Positions 1 through 8,946 are shown, numbered from the stretch's first letter. The stretch: 64,000 nt of DNA from Lewinella sp. JB7 (GCF_024297185.1 NZ_JANCTD010000004.1:310001-374000), one strand, 5' to 3'. Numbers and translations are program-made. The notes: generated by a model from the letters alone, not told the origin.

Positions 1-473
1 GTAATGACACCGCCGGAAGCGTTCGTCAATCGTCCGTATACGTGTAGCTCGGGCGGAGAAGCGGATGCGGTATTCCGCTCGGACCGTATGGTGCCATAGT
101 TGGTCAACGTGGCTCCGTCCAGCAGGGCGAGCGATACGTAGGTTCCTTTAAACCGCAACGTCCCGTAATTATCGAGCGCGCTACTAGGATCGATTACAAA
201 ATTTGCGTCGTTACCGTCTGTCGAGGGAGCGGGTTCGACGAGAACCGTACCGTGATTGGTGATCTGATCCGTCCCAAAGGTGTGTACCCGATGGGTGATC
301 AGCACCGTCGCGCCCGCGGGGATCGGTTCGGGAGGTACGCCGCCGTCGTCCCAGGTGGTAGAATCGGACCAAATCCCCCCCCGGACACTGGTATACGTCT
401 GGGCTACCAGACAGCAGGGAAGCAGAAACAGGATGATCAGTCCGGCAAAGTGCCAGTTCTTTGGGTGTGTCAT
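1..473 (-). CDS. N-terminal part of a large secreted protein, cut by the window edge
   Basis: An ATG at 473 opens a frame on the minus strand that stays open for 157 codons to base 1, so the gene continues outside the window. Residues 1 to about 24 form a clear signal peptide (MTHPK start, hydrophobic run LIILFLLPCCLVA, then Gln). The mature part begins with a YTSVRGGIWSDSTTWDDGG-like segment rich in Thr, Gly and Asp, and continues with repeated short beta-strand text of the kind 'ITNHGTVLV', 'LDNYGTLRF', 'LTNYGTIRS', 'LTNASGGVI'. These look like rungs of a right-handed beta-helix or adhesin-like repeat domain. Such openings are common in large exported Bacteroidota proteins with a C-terminal secretion tag, but that end is not visible here. 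No catalytic motif can be seen. Function unknown. Confidence 0.75.
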   Translation of the reverse strand, partial: MTHPKNWHFAGLIILFLLPCCLVAQTYTSVRGGIWSDSTTWDDGGVPPEPIPAGATVLITHRVHTFGTDQITNHGTVLVEPAPSTDGNDANFVIDPSSALDNYGTLRFKGTYVSLALLDGATLTNYGTIRSERNTASASPPELHVYGRLTNASGGVI

Positions 474-625
474 AGTGCGATCAAGTAAACAATTGAATAT
501 ATAAACTTCCCCGCAATAATGCACGCCGACCGGAGAATACGCGGGACAACACCGTACGGCTTACCGGTCGACTTTCAGTGGGGACTGCTCCGTCCCGTAT
601 GTCCGGCTCCCGCGGACCCGCCCCC

Positions 626-961
626 TTAGTTACCGAGGCTACGCCAAAAGTCGTCCGCGGTTTCCGGTAAGGGGACCGGCGTATCTCGCCCGTAATGACG
701 AAGGGTAGTAAGTCGGACCGTGAGGTAACGGAGGAGGTCCGCTTGCGTAAAAACGGTTTTGTATGCGGGTTGTAGCTCCGGAGATCGGGCGAAACAGACG
801 CTCCCGCCACCGCTTACCCCGGCGTAGATAAGTCCGAGCTGATCGCTGAGCTCCGTACAGAAGGAAGCCCGAACGGGGAAGGAGACCAGCTCCCGCAGAG
901 TATACGTGCCGTCGGTCTCGGGAAAAACGAAGATGCGGCCCAGTGTGACTTCCCTACGCAT
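626..961 (-). CDS. Uncharacterised 111-residue protein coupled to the truncated globin
   Basis: I do not recognise this protein. It is 111 residues, has no signal peptide or membrane segment, contains three cysteines (C-T-E-L, G-S-V-C-F) and is predicted soluble and mixed alpha/beta. Its ATG at 961 overlaps the TGA stop of the upstream globin gene (ATGA), which strongly suggests translational coupling and therefore a joint role, perhaps in heme, nitric oxide or oxygen handling. The start is fixed by this overlap. The 150 bases between its stop and the next gene hold no obvious hairpin. Confidence 0.7.
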   Translation of the reverse strand: MRREVTLGRIFVFPETDGTYTLRELVSFPVRASFCTELSDQLGLIYAGVSGGGSVCFARSPELQPAYKTVFTQADLLRYLTVRLTTLRHYGRDTPVPLPETADDFWRSLGN

Positions 962-1353
962 CAGATCAGGGGTTCCTTATGACCGCGGCGATAATGGTCG
1001 ATCTTGAACTCAAACATTTCAGCCATCCGATCCGCTCGCCACTTAGCCTCGTCGGCCTTCGGGCCCCGAAAATGTTCGTCCACCGTACGGTGAAACAGTT
1101 GCTTCCAACGATCGAAGTGCTCGCTACTCACCGGTAATTTCAGGTGCGGCAGGAAGGGGCTGCCCCCGTAGGTGCGCTCGCCCAGCAAGACGGTCTGCCA
1201 GAACCGGTACATCTTACCGAGGTGATCGGGCCACCGGTCTCTGATCACCCCACCGAAAACGGGACCCAGTAGAGTATCCTCCCTCACCTTACCGTAGAAG
1301 GAGTCCACCAGAGCCTTGATGTCATCAAAACAACTGATATCGCGGGGTTCCAT
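961..1353 (-). CDS. Group III truncated hemoglobin (TrHb3/Ctb-like)
   Basis: A cytoplasmic heme protein of 130 residues, the usual size for group III truncated globins. The order of conserved pieces is typical: an N-terminal D-I-K-A-L-V-D-S-F-Y-x-K-V-R helix, D-x-L-x-G-P-V-F, then F-W-Q-T-V-L-L-G followed by Y-x-G-x-P-F and the H-L-K-L-P-V-S-x-x-H-F-D-R-W segment carrying the proximal histidine, and a C-terminal helix. The family binds O2, NO or related ligands and is usually linked to nitrosative stress or microaerobic life; the ligand here is not known. It overlaps the next gene by ATGA and lies 95 bases downstream of the P450 redox operon on the same strand. Confidence 0.9.
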   Translation of the reverse strand: MEPRDISCFDDIKALVDSFYGKVREDTLLGPVFGGVIRDRWPDHLGKMYRFWQTVLLGERTYGGSPFLPHLKLPVSSEHFDRWKQLFHRTVDEHFRGPKADEAKWRADRMAEMFEFKIDHYRRGHKEPLI

Positions 1354-1448
1354 GGCGGGCGGATTCGGACTTACCTAATCAACAACTCTAACCACCGAAT
1401 CGGTCAAGTTTTTGGGCGGGCACGCGGGTGCAACGTAAAACCGGAAAG

Positions 1449-2696
1449 CTAACGCATCAGGTTAGCGGGTCTGAGCGGTACGGTAGAGTCGGCCAGCTTT
1501 TCCCGGTTGATCGGTGCTCCCGACTGGATAAATTTCGTCCCAATCACGTAAGCTTTGGCGTTATTTACCGCGTCGACCGCCAGCAGGGTATCGCCGGCGA
1601 AGTACCAGATGGAAAATTTGGGGCCCTGCCCCGCTTCTTCCCGCAGAACCGCCCGGTCGTAGCCTGCGGAAAGCCCAACAATTTGCAATTTAACGTCGTA
1701 CTGATCGGACCAGAACCAGGGAATGGCATCGTAGACGGCTTCCTTTCCGACAATGGCCGCCGCGGCCACCCTGCCCTGGTCCGTTGCGTTCTGCACCGAT
1801 TCCAGCCGGACGAAGCGGTCGTAGCGTGGATTGTGGTGGTAGGTGCAATCCCCGATGGCGTAGATGTTCTCGTCGGACGTGCGGGCGGATGCATCTACGC
1901 AAATCCCGTCACTCACCTCCAGGCCGGCCTGGCGGGCCAGTTCGACGTTCACGCGGATGCCCACGCCAATCACGACCACGTCGGCGGCGAATTCGTCTCC
2001 GTCCGCGCAGTGTACGATTGAATGGGTGTCGCCGGTCCGAAACCCGGAAACGGTCTTACCCGTCAGAATTTTCACTCCATGGTCGGCGTGGAGCTGCGCG
2101 AAGAAGGCCGACATCGTGGGGGTCGTGACCCGGGCCAGGATGCGCTCTTCCCGCTCCAAAACCGTAACCTCCGCTCCCAGCTTACGGAGGGAGGCGGCCG
2201 TTTCCAGTCCGATGTAACCACCTCCGATCACGACCACGCGCTTACCGTGATCTTCGGATAGTGCCGCGCGGATACCGGCCACGTCGGCGGCCGTCCGCAG
2301 CGGGAAAACGTGGCGTGCGGCGTCCAGTCCCGGAAAAGGGGGGATCAGGGGGCGGGCACCCGTCGCCAGTACGAGCTTATCGTAGGGGAGATTCTCGCCG
2401 TTATCCAGAAGTACGAGTGAACGTTCGCGGTCGACGGAGGTGACGGACACCCCGAGACGCAGGTCAATCGCGTCCTTCGCGTAGCTGTCGGCCGCGCGGA
2501 GGGGACTATGATCGCTCCCTGCTTCGGCCGTAAGACAGGTCTTGGACAAGGGCGGACGGTGGTAAGGGAGGTGGGGATCACGGTCGATGAGCACGATCCG
2601 TCCCGTCCACCCCTGCCGGCGGAGCTCAAAGGCGCAGCCGACGCCGGCGTGGCTGGCGCCGACGATCAGGCAGGTGGGTGCTTCGTCGTGGGGCAT
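1449..2696 (-). CDS. FAD-dependent ferredoxin reductase (putidaredoxin/rubredoxin reductase type)
   Basis: A pyridine-nucleotide-disulfide-fold oxidoreductase of 415 residues expected to pass electrons from NAD(P)H through FAD to the adjacent 2Fe-2S ferredoxin. Visible are the N-terminal FAD dinucleotide-binding run (VGASHAGVGCAFELRRQG), the conserved H-R-P-P-L-S-K, A-T-G-A-R-P, the second Rossmann motif VVIGGGYIGLETAASLRKLG for NAD(P)H, the N-I-Y-A-I-G-D-C FAD site and a C-terminal reductase domain with S-V-Q-N-A and W-F-W-S-D-Q-Y. The first dinucleotide motif has Ser-His in place of the more common Gly-Gly-Ala, as in some rubredoxin reductases. ATG at 2696 is chosen over an upstream TTG. 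It lies 22 bases after the ferredoxin gene in the order P450, ferredoxin, reductase. Confidence 0.9.
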   Translation of the reverse strand: MPHDEAPTCLIVGASHAGVGCAFELRRQGWTGRIVLIDRDPHLPYHRPPLSKTCLTAEAGSDHSPLRAADSYAKDAIDLRLGVSVTSVDRERSLVLLDNGENLPYDKLVLATGARPLIPPFPGLDAARHVFPLRTAADVAGIRAALSEDHGKRVVVIGGGYIGLETAASLRKLGAEVTVLEREERILARVTTPTMSAFFAQLHADHGVKILTGKTVSGFRTGDTHSIVHCADGDEFAADVVVIGVGIRVNVELARQAGLEVSDGICVDASARTSDENIYAIGDCTYHHNPRYDRFVRLESVQNATDQGRVAAAAIVGKEAVYDAIPWFWSDQYDVKLQIVGLSAGYDRAVLREEAGQGPKFSIWYFAGDTLLAVDAVNNAKAYVIGTKFIQSGAPINREKLADSTVPLRPANLMR

Positions 2697-2718
2697 GAGC
2701 AATTATCGAGGTGAACGC

Positions 2719-3027
2719 CTATTCCGCGACCCGGAATACGACGCCGTCGATGGCATCGCTGACCACGATCTGGCAACAGAGCCGGCTGTATTCATCGGCA
2801 TTGTCGTCGAGTTCGAGCATATCGCGCTCGATCTCGCTGGCTTCCCCGGTTTTCCGCATGTCATCCGGCGCGACGTGTACGTGACAGGTAGCGCAGGAGC
2901 ACACCCCTCCGCAGTTACCGAGAATGCCCTCGATGTTGTGGTCGCGGGCGAGTTCCATCACGGAACCCGAGTTGCCGCTTACCGTAGTCGACGCGCCGTC
3001 GGTAGTAATAAAGGTGATGTTTGCCAT
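2719..3027 (-). CDS. [2Fe-2S] ferredoxin, adrenodoxin/putidaredoxin type
   Basis: A 102-residue electron carrier. The cluster ligands are visible as C-G-G-V-C-S-C-A-T-C, which gives the C-x5-C-x2-C spacing of vertebrate-type ferredoxins, with the fourth ligand in the later S-R-L-C-C-Q-I segment. The N-terminal ITFITTDGA and the VMELARDHNIEGI helix are typical of the class. It sits between the P450 and the reductase genes, 32 and 22 bases away, and is the natural carrier between the two. The Cys-rich loop contains one extra Cys. Confidence 0.93.
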   Translation of the reverse strand: MANITFITTDGASTTVSGNSGSVMELARDHNIEGILGNCGGVCSCATCHVHVAPDDMRKTGEASEIERDMLELDDNADEYSRLCCQIVVSDAIDGVVFRVAE

Positions 3028-3059
3028 GGTGGTAAGGTTAATTGGGGAAAAAGGGAGGT

Positions 3060-4217
3060 TTAGCGGGCGTGAAAGCGCACCGTGAGGGAGTCGAATCCAA
3101 CCTTGCGCTTGAATTGATCGAGGTCTTCGACGTTATCCCGGTGGTCGAGAAGTTCGATCGATGCCACCTTTTCGGCCAGCGTAGCGACCAGGGTGCGCAG
3201 CAATTGGCGGGCGTGGGTGGCCCCCAGGCAGTTGTGGTGGCTGAAGCCGAAACTGACGTGGGGATTGAGTTTGCGGTCCAGTACGATCTCGTCGGGCTTA
3301 TCGAAGGCGGCGGCGTCCCGGTTGGCCGAGGCCCAGCAGAGGGAGACGCGGGAATCGGCCCGCACGGCGTGGGCGCATACTTCCGCATCCCGGGTCACGA
3401 CCCGGCCTATATGGGTCAGCGGCGCGAAGTAGCGGACCAGTTCCTCTACGGCCCGGTTCAGAATCTCCGGCTCGGTGCGCAGTCGGTTCAGGGATTCCGG
3501 ATGCTCGGCGAAGTAGGCCACGGAATTAGTAATGGCATTGATGAGGGTATCGCGACCGCCGGCAAAGGTCAGGATCATGACGCCCCTGACTTCTTCGCGC
3601 GTCAGTGGCTTGCCGTTCACTTCGGAAGCCAGGAGAACGGAGTACAGGTCTTCCCCGGGATCGGCGATCGCCCGGTCGATCTGCTCGTCGATGTAATCGT
3701 ACAGAATGTTGGCCTTCTCGCCGTCGAGCGCCACGCCCTCGCTGCGGAAGACATGGGTGCCCCAGGCAATCCAGGTGTCCGCTTCCGCTTCGGGAATGTT
3801 GAGCAGCAGGGTCAGCGCCCGCGACTGCAGGGGCAGGGCGAAGGCACTAACGACCTCCACGGTGTCCCCCTGTAGCACCTCATCGACGAGGGTTTCAATC
3901 TGTCTGGTAAGCGCCCGGGCATATCCTTCCTCCAGGGGCCGGCGGAACCAGGCCTCCACCGCGGCCCGATAGGCGGTATGCTCCGGCGGGTCGAGCTCGA
4001 AGGGGATCTGCCGGGTATCGCGGATGTTGACTTCCGAGGGTACGACGATGCGGCCGGGAGTGGCTCCGGACTGAAAGGTCTTATAGTTATGGGCCGTCTT
4101 ACGCAAATCCTTCAGCCGCAGGATCATGGTCACCGGATCCCCCTGATCGTTCATGTGTCCGATGCCCTCCCGTAGCCGGGCGGCGGCGAAGGGATCGGGT
4201 AATGCGCTTTTCTTCAT
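3060..4217 (-). CDS. Cytochrome P450
   Basis: A soluble bacterial P450 of 385 residues from ATG 4217. The I-helix oxygen-binding motif is A-G-G-R-D-T at about residues 219-224, the ExxR pair is in E-L-V-R at about 259-262, and the heme-ligand cysteine is about residue 330 in F-G-F-S-H-H-N-C-L-G. Compared with the usual F-x-x-G-x-H-x-C-x-G loop the glycine is a serine, which is uncommon. No membrane anchor is present. Two downstream genes encode a ferredoxin and its reductase, so this is a complete class I monooxygenase system in one operon. The substrate cannot be read from the sequence. Confidence 0.93.
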   Translation of the reverse strand: MKKSALPDPFAAARLREGIGHMNDQGDPVTMILRLKDLRKTAHNYKTFQSGATPGRIVVPSEVNIRDTRQIPFELDPPEHTAYRAAVEAWFRRPLEEGYARALTRQIETLVDEVLQGDTVEVVSAFALPLQSRALTLLLNIPEAEADTWIAWGTHVFRSEGVALDGEKANILYDYIDEQIDRAIADPGEDLYSVLLASEVNGKPLTREEVRGVMILTFAGGRDTLINAITNSVAYFAEHPESLNRLRTEPEILNRAVEELVRYFAPLTHIGRVVTRDAEVCAHAVRADSRVSLCWASANRDAAAFDKPDEIVLDRKLNPHVSFGFSHHNCLGATHARQLLRTLVATLAEKVASIELLDHRDNVEDLDQFKRKVGFDSLTVRFHAR

Positions 4218-4375
4218 CAGACAAGGGTTAGTGAAATATACCATTTAGCCGCGGCGACGGCTCGGTTACGTGTCCTGCAATGATAAGTGTCTTCGGCGGG
4301 GAGGGATTACCACGCTTGGTTACTTGACTTGCTAAATCGGTTAATTCCTACAAAATTCTTGAAATCAGAAGGTAC

Positions 4376-7300
4376 TCACCGCTTCGATACTCTGAAGTCA
4401 TAGCTTCCCGCAGCCAGCTCAAATAATTGTCTGTCCCCATCGTGTCCTCTGGCCGTAACCGCTTCCGCTTCCGTAGCGGGTAGTCCACCCTCCGTAATCG
4501 TGCTGACGTCTTTGGCCAGTAATGACAGGGTGGCGGTAGTGTTGGGCGGCACCACGATACGGTAGCTGACGGCTTCCTCTTCAGTACTCCACTCACTTTC
4601 AATGCGACCGTAGGGTGAATCATAATGTCCGCGGGCGTAGGTCATTTTGCCCGTCGGGTCCGGCGTTGGAGACAGCAAAAAATGCTTGAACCCGGGGCGT
4701 TCCGGATCGCGTCGTATCCCGAGGGAGTGGTTGTACATCCAGGTGGCCACTGCTCCGAAGGAGTAGTGGTTAAAGGAGTTCATATTGTTGTTCCCGCCGA
4801 AGCCGTCGTCGTGGGTGTAGGAGTTTAGTCGCTCCCAGATGGTCGTCGCCCCGTTCTTCACCGGGTATAGCCAGGAGGGATAGGTCTCTTGTTGCAGTAG
4901 CCGGTAGGCCAGGTCGTCGCGACCGGCCTGGCTCAGCGCTTCGGCAATGGACGCGGTGCCAATAAACCCGGTCATCAGGGAATAGGGCGGCCGTGCTACA
5001 CCACCGTCGTCTATGTTCGTTCGCTCCACGCTTTCCGCCAACAGACGGCCCGCCGCCCCCCGGTGCCCGTCAGTGAACAGGCCGAAGGCCAGCGGGATCG
5101 CGTAGGAAGCCTGGGTATCGACACGCTTGCCCCTGAGGGTGCTGTCCGTAGTCAGCCCCGACCTGAAATTGAAAACGACGCCCTGGTGAAGGGTGTGGGA
5201 GGTCTCGGGGTCGACGTAGCGCGCATTGAACTCTTCGCGAAAATCCGCAAACTGTCGTTCGTAGCGCCCGGACTGTTCCGCTTCACCCAGTGCCGCAGCT
5301 ACGGCAGCCAGAATTTTCAGATCGTAACCGTAGTAAGCCGCCCAGAGCATGGAGTTGTCGTTCTTACCGTTTTCGGGACTGAGCCAGTCGCCCAGGGGAC
5401 CCTCGGTGAGGATCCCATCGTCGAATCGCGTTTGCAGAAATTTTACGTACCGCTGCATGGCGGGATAGTGGTCCCGGAGGGCTTCCAGGTCGCCAAACTG
5501 TCGATAATTCTCCCACGTCATCACGAGTCCGGCACTTCCCCAGATCGTGCCGCCGAAACCGCCGCCAACCGGTGCTACGTCGGTGAATCTTCCATTCTCT
5601 CCTTGCATATCGCGCATGGCCAGGGCGTGACGTTCCAGGAAGGCTCCGATGTCCGCCAACCATGTCGCCGCACGGCTGAAAACGTTGATGTCGCCGTTCC
5701 AACCCATCCGTTCATTGCGAGCCGGGGTGTCGGTCGGAATAGACAAAAAGTTGCCCCGTAGCGACCAGGTAATGTTCTCCCACAGCCGGTTCACTAGAGG
5801 ATTGGAGGTTTCGTAGTGGGAAGCCAGCTCCTTGACCGAACTCAGTACCCTGCCCTCTACGGCTGTCAGGGGGAGCGCCTCGTCGATGCCCGTAATCTCC
5901 AGGTAGCGGTAACCGTGAAAGGTAAACCGCGGCTGGATCACCTCCCGCAGGCCGCCGCGGGTGATGTAGCGGTCTTCGATTAATGCGGCCCGCAGATTCT
6001 CTATCATGACCATTCCCTCATTTCCCGTGTACTCGGGTAGTTGCGGATACCGCATCTCCGCATAGCGCAGGGTGATGGTGTCGCTTGGACGGGTATCGTG
6101 CAGAGTAATTCGCGGAAATCCGACCATATTCTGTCCCAGATCGTAGAGAAAAACACCCGGACGCACTTCCTCCACGCTTTGGGCGGTAAGTGTTTCCACA
6201 ATGGTCACGTTCTCCCCGATCTGGCTGCGAAGGTCCATACTGTCGTAGTTCAGCCTGACCTCTCTGCCGAGAAAGTCCCGGAAACTACCCTGCAGGGTAG
6301 TCCCCTCGAGCGGCACTTCCACCGCGGATTTCCAGTCGCTATCGTCGTAGCCGGGCTCCGACCAATCCGTGATGGCAGCCTCCCGCCGCGCATCGTAAAT
6401 TTCTCCCTGGAAGAAACTACCGTATCGAATGGGACCGTCAGTAAAAAGCTTCCAGTCCGTATCGTTGGACGTGATGATATATTCCGTCCCGTCGCTGAAG
6501 GTAATGACCAATTTGGCTAGTAACGACTGTCGGTCGCCGAAGTAGTTCCAGTTCTCTCCCCTAAAGGTGATGTTGCCACTCCACCACCCTTCGCTGAGCC
6601 AGGCACCAAGAACGTTGGCTTCCCCCGGCCTGATCCGGTCCGTCACATCGTAGGTCTGGTAGAAGTGTGTCTTGTTGTACTGCGTCAGGCCGGGATTGAA
6701 GTACTCCTCCCCCACCCGTTCCCCGTTCAGGTAAACTTCGTAGATGCCCCGGGCGGTCACGTACAGACGGGCTTTCTCAATCGCCCGATCCGGCGCGGTG
6801 AATTCAGTACGCAACAGCGGAGCGGCATTCCGGCTGGGGTCCGTCAGTTGCAATTGGCGGCTACCACTAGTGGAGAACTCGACGTCCGGTAGTCGGGCTA
6901 GAACGTTGGACGGCTGCCGGTAATTGCGAACAGCTACTTCGGAAAATCGGGCGGATTGACCGGGCTCCACCCAGTAACCTACCTCACCCACCATCGGCGC
7001 CGAAATATAGTCGCCTCCCTTCCCGTAAGGGTTCACCGTAAATGTTTCGGCGTTTAACCGGTGCTCCGGGGATGTACCGTCAAGATAGAGATTGCCTTCG
7101 CCAAAAACCAGATCCAGGTAAACTCGGTGAGTGGCGTAGCGATTGGTTGCGTCGATAAGGGTAATCGGAATCTCGTAAGTCAGCAGCGGCCGGTCAGGTT
7201 GGTCGTCGGCGGTATAGCCGGCGCGATAAATATGAAGCCGGGCGGGGCCCGGTGTCTCCGCGTCCAGTGCGGAAACGTCCAGCTCCAGGGCGAGATAGGC

Positions 7301-7921
7301 CTGGTCACGTTCGTTCTCCATTCCGAAAAGGTTCTTATTCCGGTTCATCCACCGCGCGTCGTTACCCCCGAACAGAAAAGCGGCGCGCGTACTGCCAGAC
7401 GCTTCATCGAGTTGTATGCCGTATTCCAGACGGAACACTGACAAGTAGGGACTGAAGAGTACCAAATCTTCCTCTCCGCCACCGATCCACTGCGCGCCGT
7501 TCCATTCCGAGGCACTGTGTCCGTCAAGCGTCAGGGCAGTTTCGAAGAAGGATTCGTTAGCGGCCGTTTCACCGTTATCGGCCCATACTTCCAGCGCCCA
7601 CTTGTACCGAGTGGTTGGTTGCAGCGAGGCCCCCGCATAGGGAACGTACAGCGATTCATCGTCAGCCACCTTTCCGGAGTTCCACACCTCCTCTCCCGCT
7701 TCGTTTCGGACCCGAATACGGTAGGCGGTTTGGCGGACGCCCCGGCGGTCGGTTTCTGCCTTCATCCGCCAGCTGAAACGGGGCGTTTCGGTCTCCAGTG
7801 CGAGCGGCTCGGAACCTTGTTCTACCCGTAAATTTTCTACTGTGATCTGCCCCGTTACCTCGCCGACGCAGGCCAGCAATAGAATTAAAAACAGGTACAC
7901 AGAAGTCTTGAAATCATGCAT
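4376..7921 (-). CDS. Secreted GH78 alpha-L-rhamnosidase (large form)
   Basis: Hydrolyses terminal alpha-L-rhamnosyl residues. The 1181-residue protein starts at ATG 7921 with a signal peptide (hydrophobic LFLILLLACVGEVTG then Gln). The order is a fibronectin-like N-terminal domain (about 22-110), a beta-sandwich that includes a concanavalin-like insertion, the Bac_rhamnosid domains, the six-hairpin catalytic barrel and a C-terminal beta-sandwich. Catalytic-region motifs are N-E-R-M-G-W-N-G-D (Glu about 737, Asp about 744) and G-A-T-T-I-W-E-R (Glu about 1030), matching the general acid and base regions of the family. The gene lies 48 bases after the Nudix regulator gene on the same strand and may be cotranscribed with it, which would put it under that regulator. 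Confidence 0.9.
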   Translation of the reverse strand: MHDFKTSVYLFLILLLACVGEVTGQITVENLRVEQGSEPLALETETPRFSWRMKAETDRRGVRQTAYRIRVRNEAGEEVWNSGKVADDESLYVPYAGASLQPTTRYKWALEVWADNGETAANESFFETALTLDGHSASEWNGAQWIGGGEEDLVLFSPYLSVFRLEYGIQLDEASGSTRAAFLFGGNDARWMNRNKNLFGMENERDQAYLALELDVSALDAETPGPARLHIYRAGYTADDQPDRPLLTYEIPITLIDATNRYATHRVYLDLVFGEGNLYLDGTSPEHRLNAETFTVNPYGKGGDYISAPMVGEVGYWVEPGQSARFSEVAVRNYRQPSNVLARLPDVEFSTSGSRQLQLTDPSRNAAPLLRTEFTAPDRAIEKARLYVTARGIYEVYLNGERVGEEYFNPGLTQYNKTHFYQTYDVTDRIRPGEANVLGAWLSEGWWSGNITFRGENWNYFGDRQSLLAKLVITFSDGTEYIITSNDTDWKLFTDGPIRYGSFFQGEIYDARREAAITDWSEPGYDDSDWKSAVEVPLEGTTLQGSFRDFLGREVRLNYDSMDLRSQIGENVTIVETLTAQSVEEVRPGVFLYDLGQNMVGFPRITLHDTRPSDTITLRYAEMRYPQLPEYTGNEGMVMIENLRAALIEDRYITRGGLREVIQPRFTFHGYRYLEITGIDEALPLTAVEGRVLSSVKELASHYETSNPLVNRLWENITWSLRGNFLSIPTDTPARNERMGWNGDINVFSRAATWLADIGAFLERHALAMRDMQGENGRFTDVAPVGGGFGGTIWGSAGLVMTWENYRQFGDLEALRDHYPAMQRYVKFLQTRFDDGILTEGPLGDWLSPENGKNDNSMLWAAYYGYDLKILAAVAAALGEAEQSGRYERQFADFREEFNARYVDPETSHTLHQGVVFNFRSGLTTDSTLRGKRVDTQASYAIPLAFGLFTDGHRGAAGRLLAESVERTNIDDGGVARPPYSLMTGFIGTASIAEALSQAGRDDLAYRLLQQETYPSWLYPVKNGATTIWERLNSYTHDDGFGGNNNMNSFNHYSFGAVATWMYNHSLGIRRDPERPGFKHFLLSPTPDPTGKMTYARGHYDSPYGRIESEWSTEEEAVSYRIVVPPNTTATLSLLAKDVSTITEGGLPATEAEAVTARGHDGDRQLFELAAGSYDFRVSKR

Positions 7922-7969
7922 GTTCGTATTTCGTTTGGACACCCAAAATAGCGTCGGCCACACCGGCCA

Positions 7970-8746
7970 TCAAAGCAGTTGGTGCGGGGACGCGGGTGCA
8001 GTGTCTATTCTCTGAAAGCGGTACAGATAGGGTGCCCGATTGGAAGCTCCCGTATACTTTTTTTCCAGCCGTTCGAGGACGCCGAGGTCGAGGATCTTCT
8101 TCTGGAAGTTGTTGCGAGCGAAGGGGCGATCGTAAACGGCTTCGTACAGCAGCCGCAGCTCCTTCATGGTAAATTTTTCGGGTAGCAGATTGAAGGCGAT
8201 GAGTTTCTCGTCCAGATCACGGCGCAGGGACCGTAACGCTTCACCAATAATCTCGCCGTGATCCATGATCATCGGCGGGAGTTCGTCTAACGGGTACCAG
8301 TTCACGCTCGCATCGATTTTGGTTTTCACCGGCATCACCATGTGCATATCCACCAACGCATAGTACCCGATGGAGACGAACCGCTCGCCGAGCCAGTGAA
8401 GGTTGTTGCGCATCCAGTCGATACCCCCGTCTCCCTCCGTATTCAGTGCGAGCAGACGTTCCAGGGCCTTCCGGTTATTCCGCTCCGTACCGCCGAAAAC
8501 CCGAAACTGCTCCAGGTAGATATTCGTGATGCCGGTGCGCCCCTCGAGAATGCGACGGGCGGCATCGTCGATGGATTCCGACTGCCGGATGAAGCCGCCG
8601 GGCAGGCCGTAGTAGTTGCCCCGAAAGATCAATTCGGGTACCAAGACGTACAACTTCCCGTCGCGGTAGCCAAAGACGACGCAATCAATGGAGAGCTGTT
8701 TGATGTATTCGCTACTGCGGTCGGTCGGTGGGTGGATATCGGGCAT
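7970..8746 (-). CDS. Nudix-family transcription regulator (NrtR/AraR type)
   Basis: A predicted sugar-responsive DNA-binding repressor or activator of 258 residues. The N-terminal Nudix fold (about 20-160) has a decayed Nudix box: G-F-I-R-Q-S-E is intact, but the catalytic R-E-U-x-E-E-x-G-U has become R-I-L-E-G-R-T-G-I, so hydrolysis is unlikely. The C-terminal part (L-P-E-K-F-T-M-K-E-L-R-L-L-Y-E-A-V and N-F-Q-K-K-I-L-D-L-G-V-L) is the winged-helix segment of this regulator class, as in the Bacteroides arabinose regulator AraR. ATG 8746 is chosen because upstream codons are not conserved in style. Its own promoter carries the inverted repeat at 8897-8917 and the same repeat recurs at 10486-10506. 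Ligand unknown; linkage to a rhamnosidase makes a rhamnose-related sugar possible. Confidence 0.88.
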   Translation of the reverse strand: MPDIHPPTDRSSEYIKQLSIDCVVFGYRDGKLYVLVPELIFRGNYYGLPGGFIRQSESIDDAARRILEGRTGITNIYLEQFRVFGGTERNNRKALERLLALNTEGDGGIDWMRNNLHWLGERFVSIGYYALVDMHMVMPVKTKIDASVNWYPLDELPPMIMDHGEIIGEALRSLRRDLDEKLIAFNLLPEKFTMKELRLLYEAVYDRPFARNNFQKKILDLGVLERLEKKYTGASNRAPYLYRFQRIDTAPASPHQLL

Positions 8747-8875
8747 TTGTCGGTCGTGTCTTAAACAGGCACGCCCCCTACAGTCACTCATCCCCCGGCG
8801 TGGCACCGCGGGGTTTGCGTGAGGGTGCGTCGGCGAGGCGGTAGAGAAAGTGGTGCTTAGCGGGACGGTGCTCGC

Positions 8876-8917
8876 GGAAGATAAGAAGATTTCGCTATTA
8901 TCTATTTAATAGACAAT
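8876..8917 (-). promoter_or_regulatory. Promoter with 21-bp operator-like inverted repeat before the Nudix regulator
   Basis: At 8897-8917 the sequence reads ATTATCT-N7-AGACAAT: two 7-base arms with one mismatch and a 7-base AT-rich spacer. On the minus strand it is followed 13 bases later by TATCTTCC (8883 to 8876), a partial match to the Bacteroidota -7 box TAnnTTTG. The repeat therefore overlaps the expected -33 region. The same arms occur at 10486-10506 at almost the same distance from a better -7 box, so autoregulation by the Nudix protein is likely. Confidence 0.7.
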
Positions 8918-8946
8918 AATGCAGTGGCGACTGTCCCCCTCCCGGG

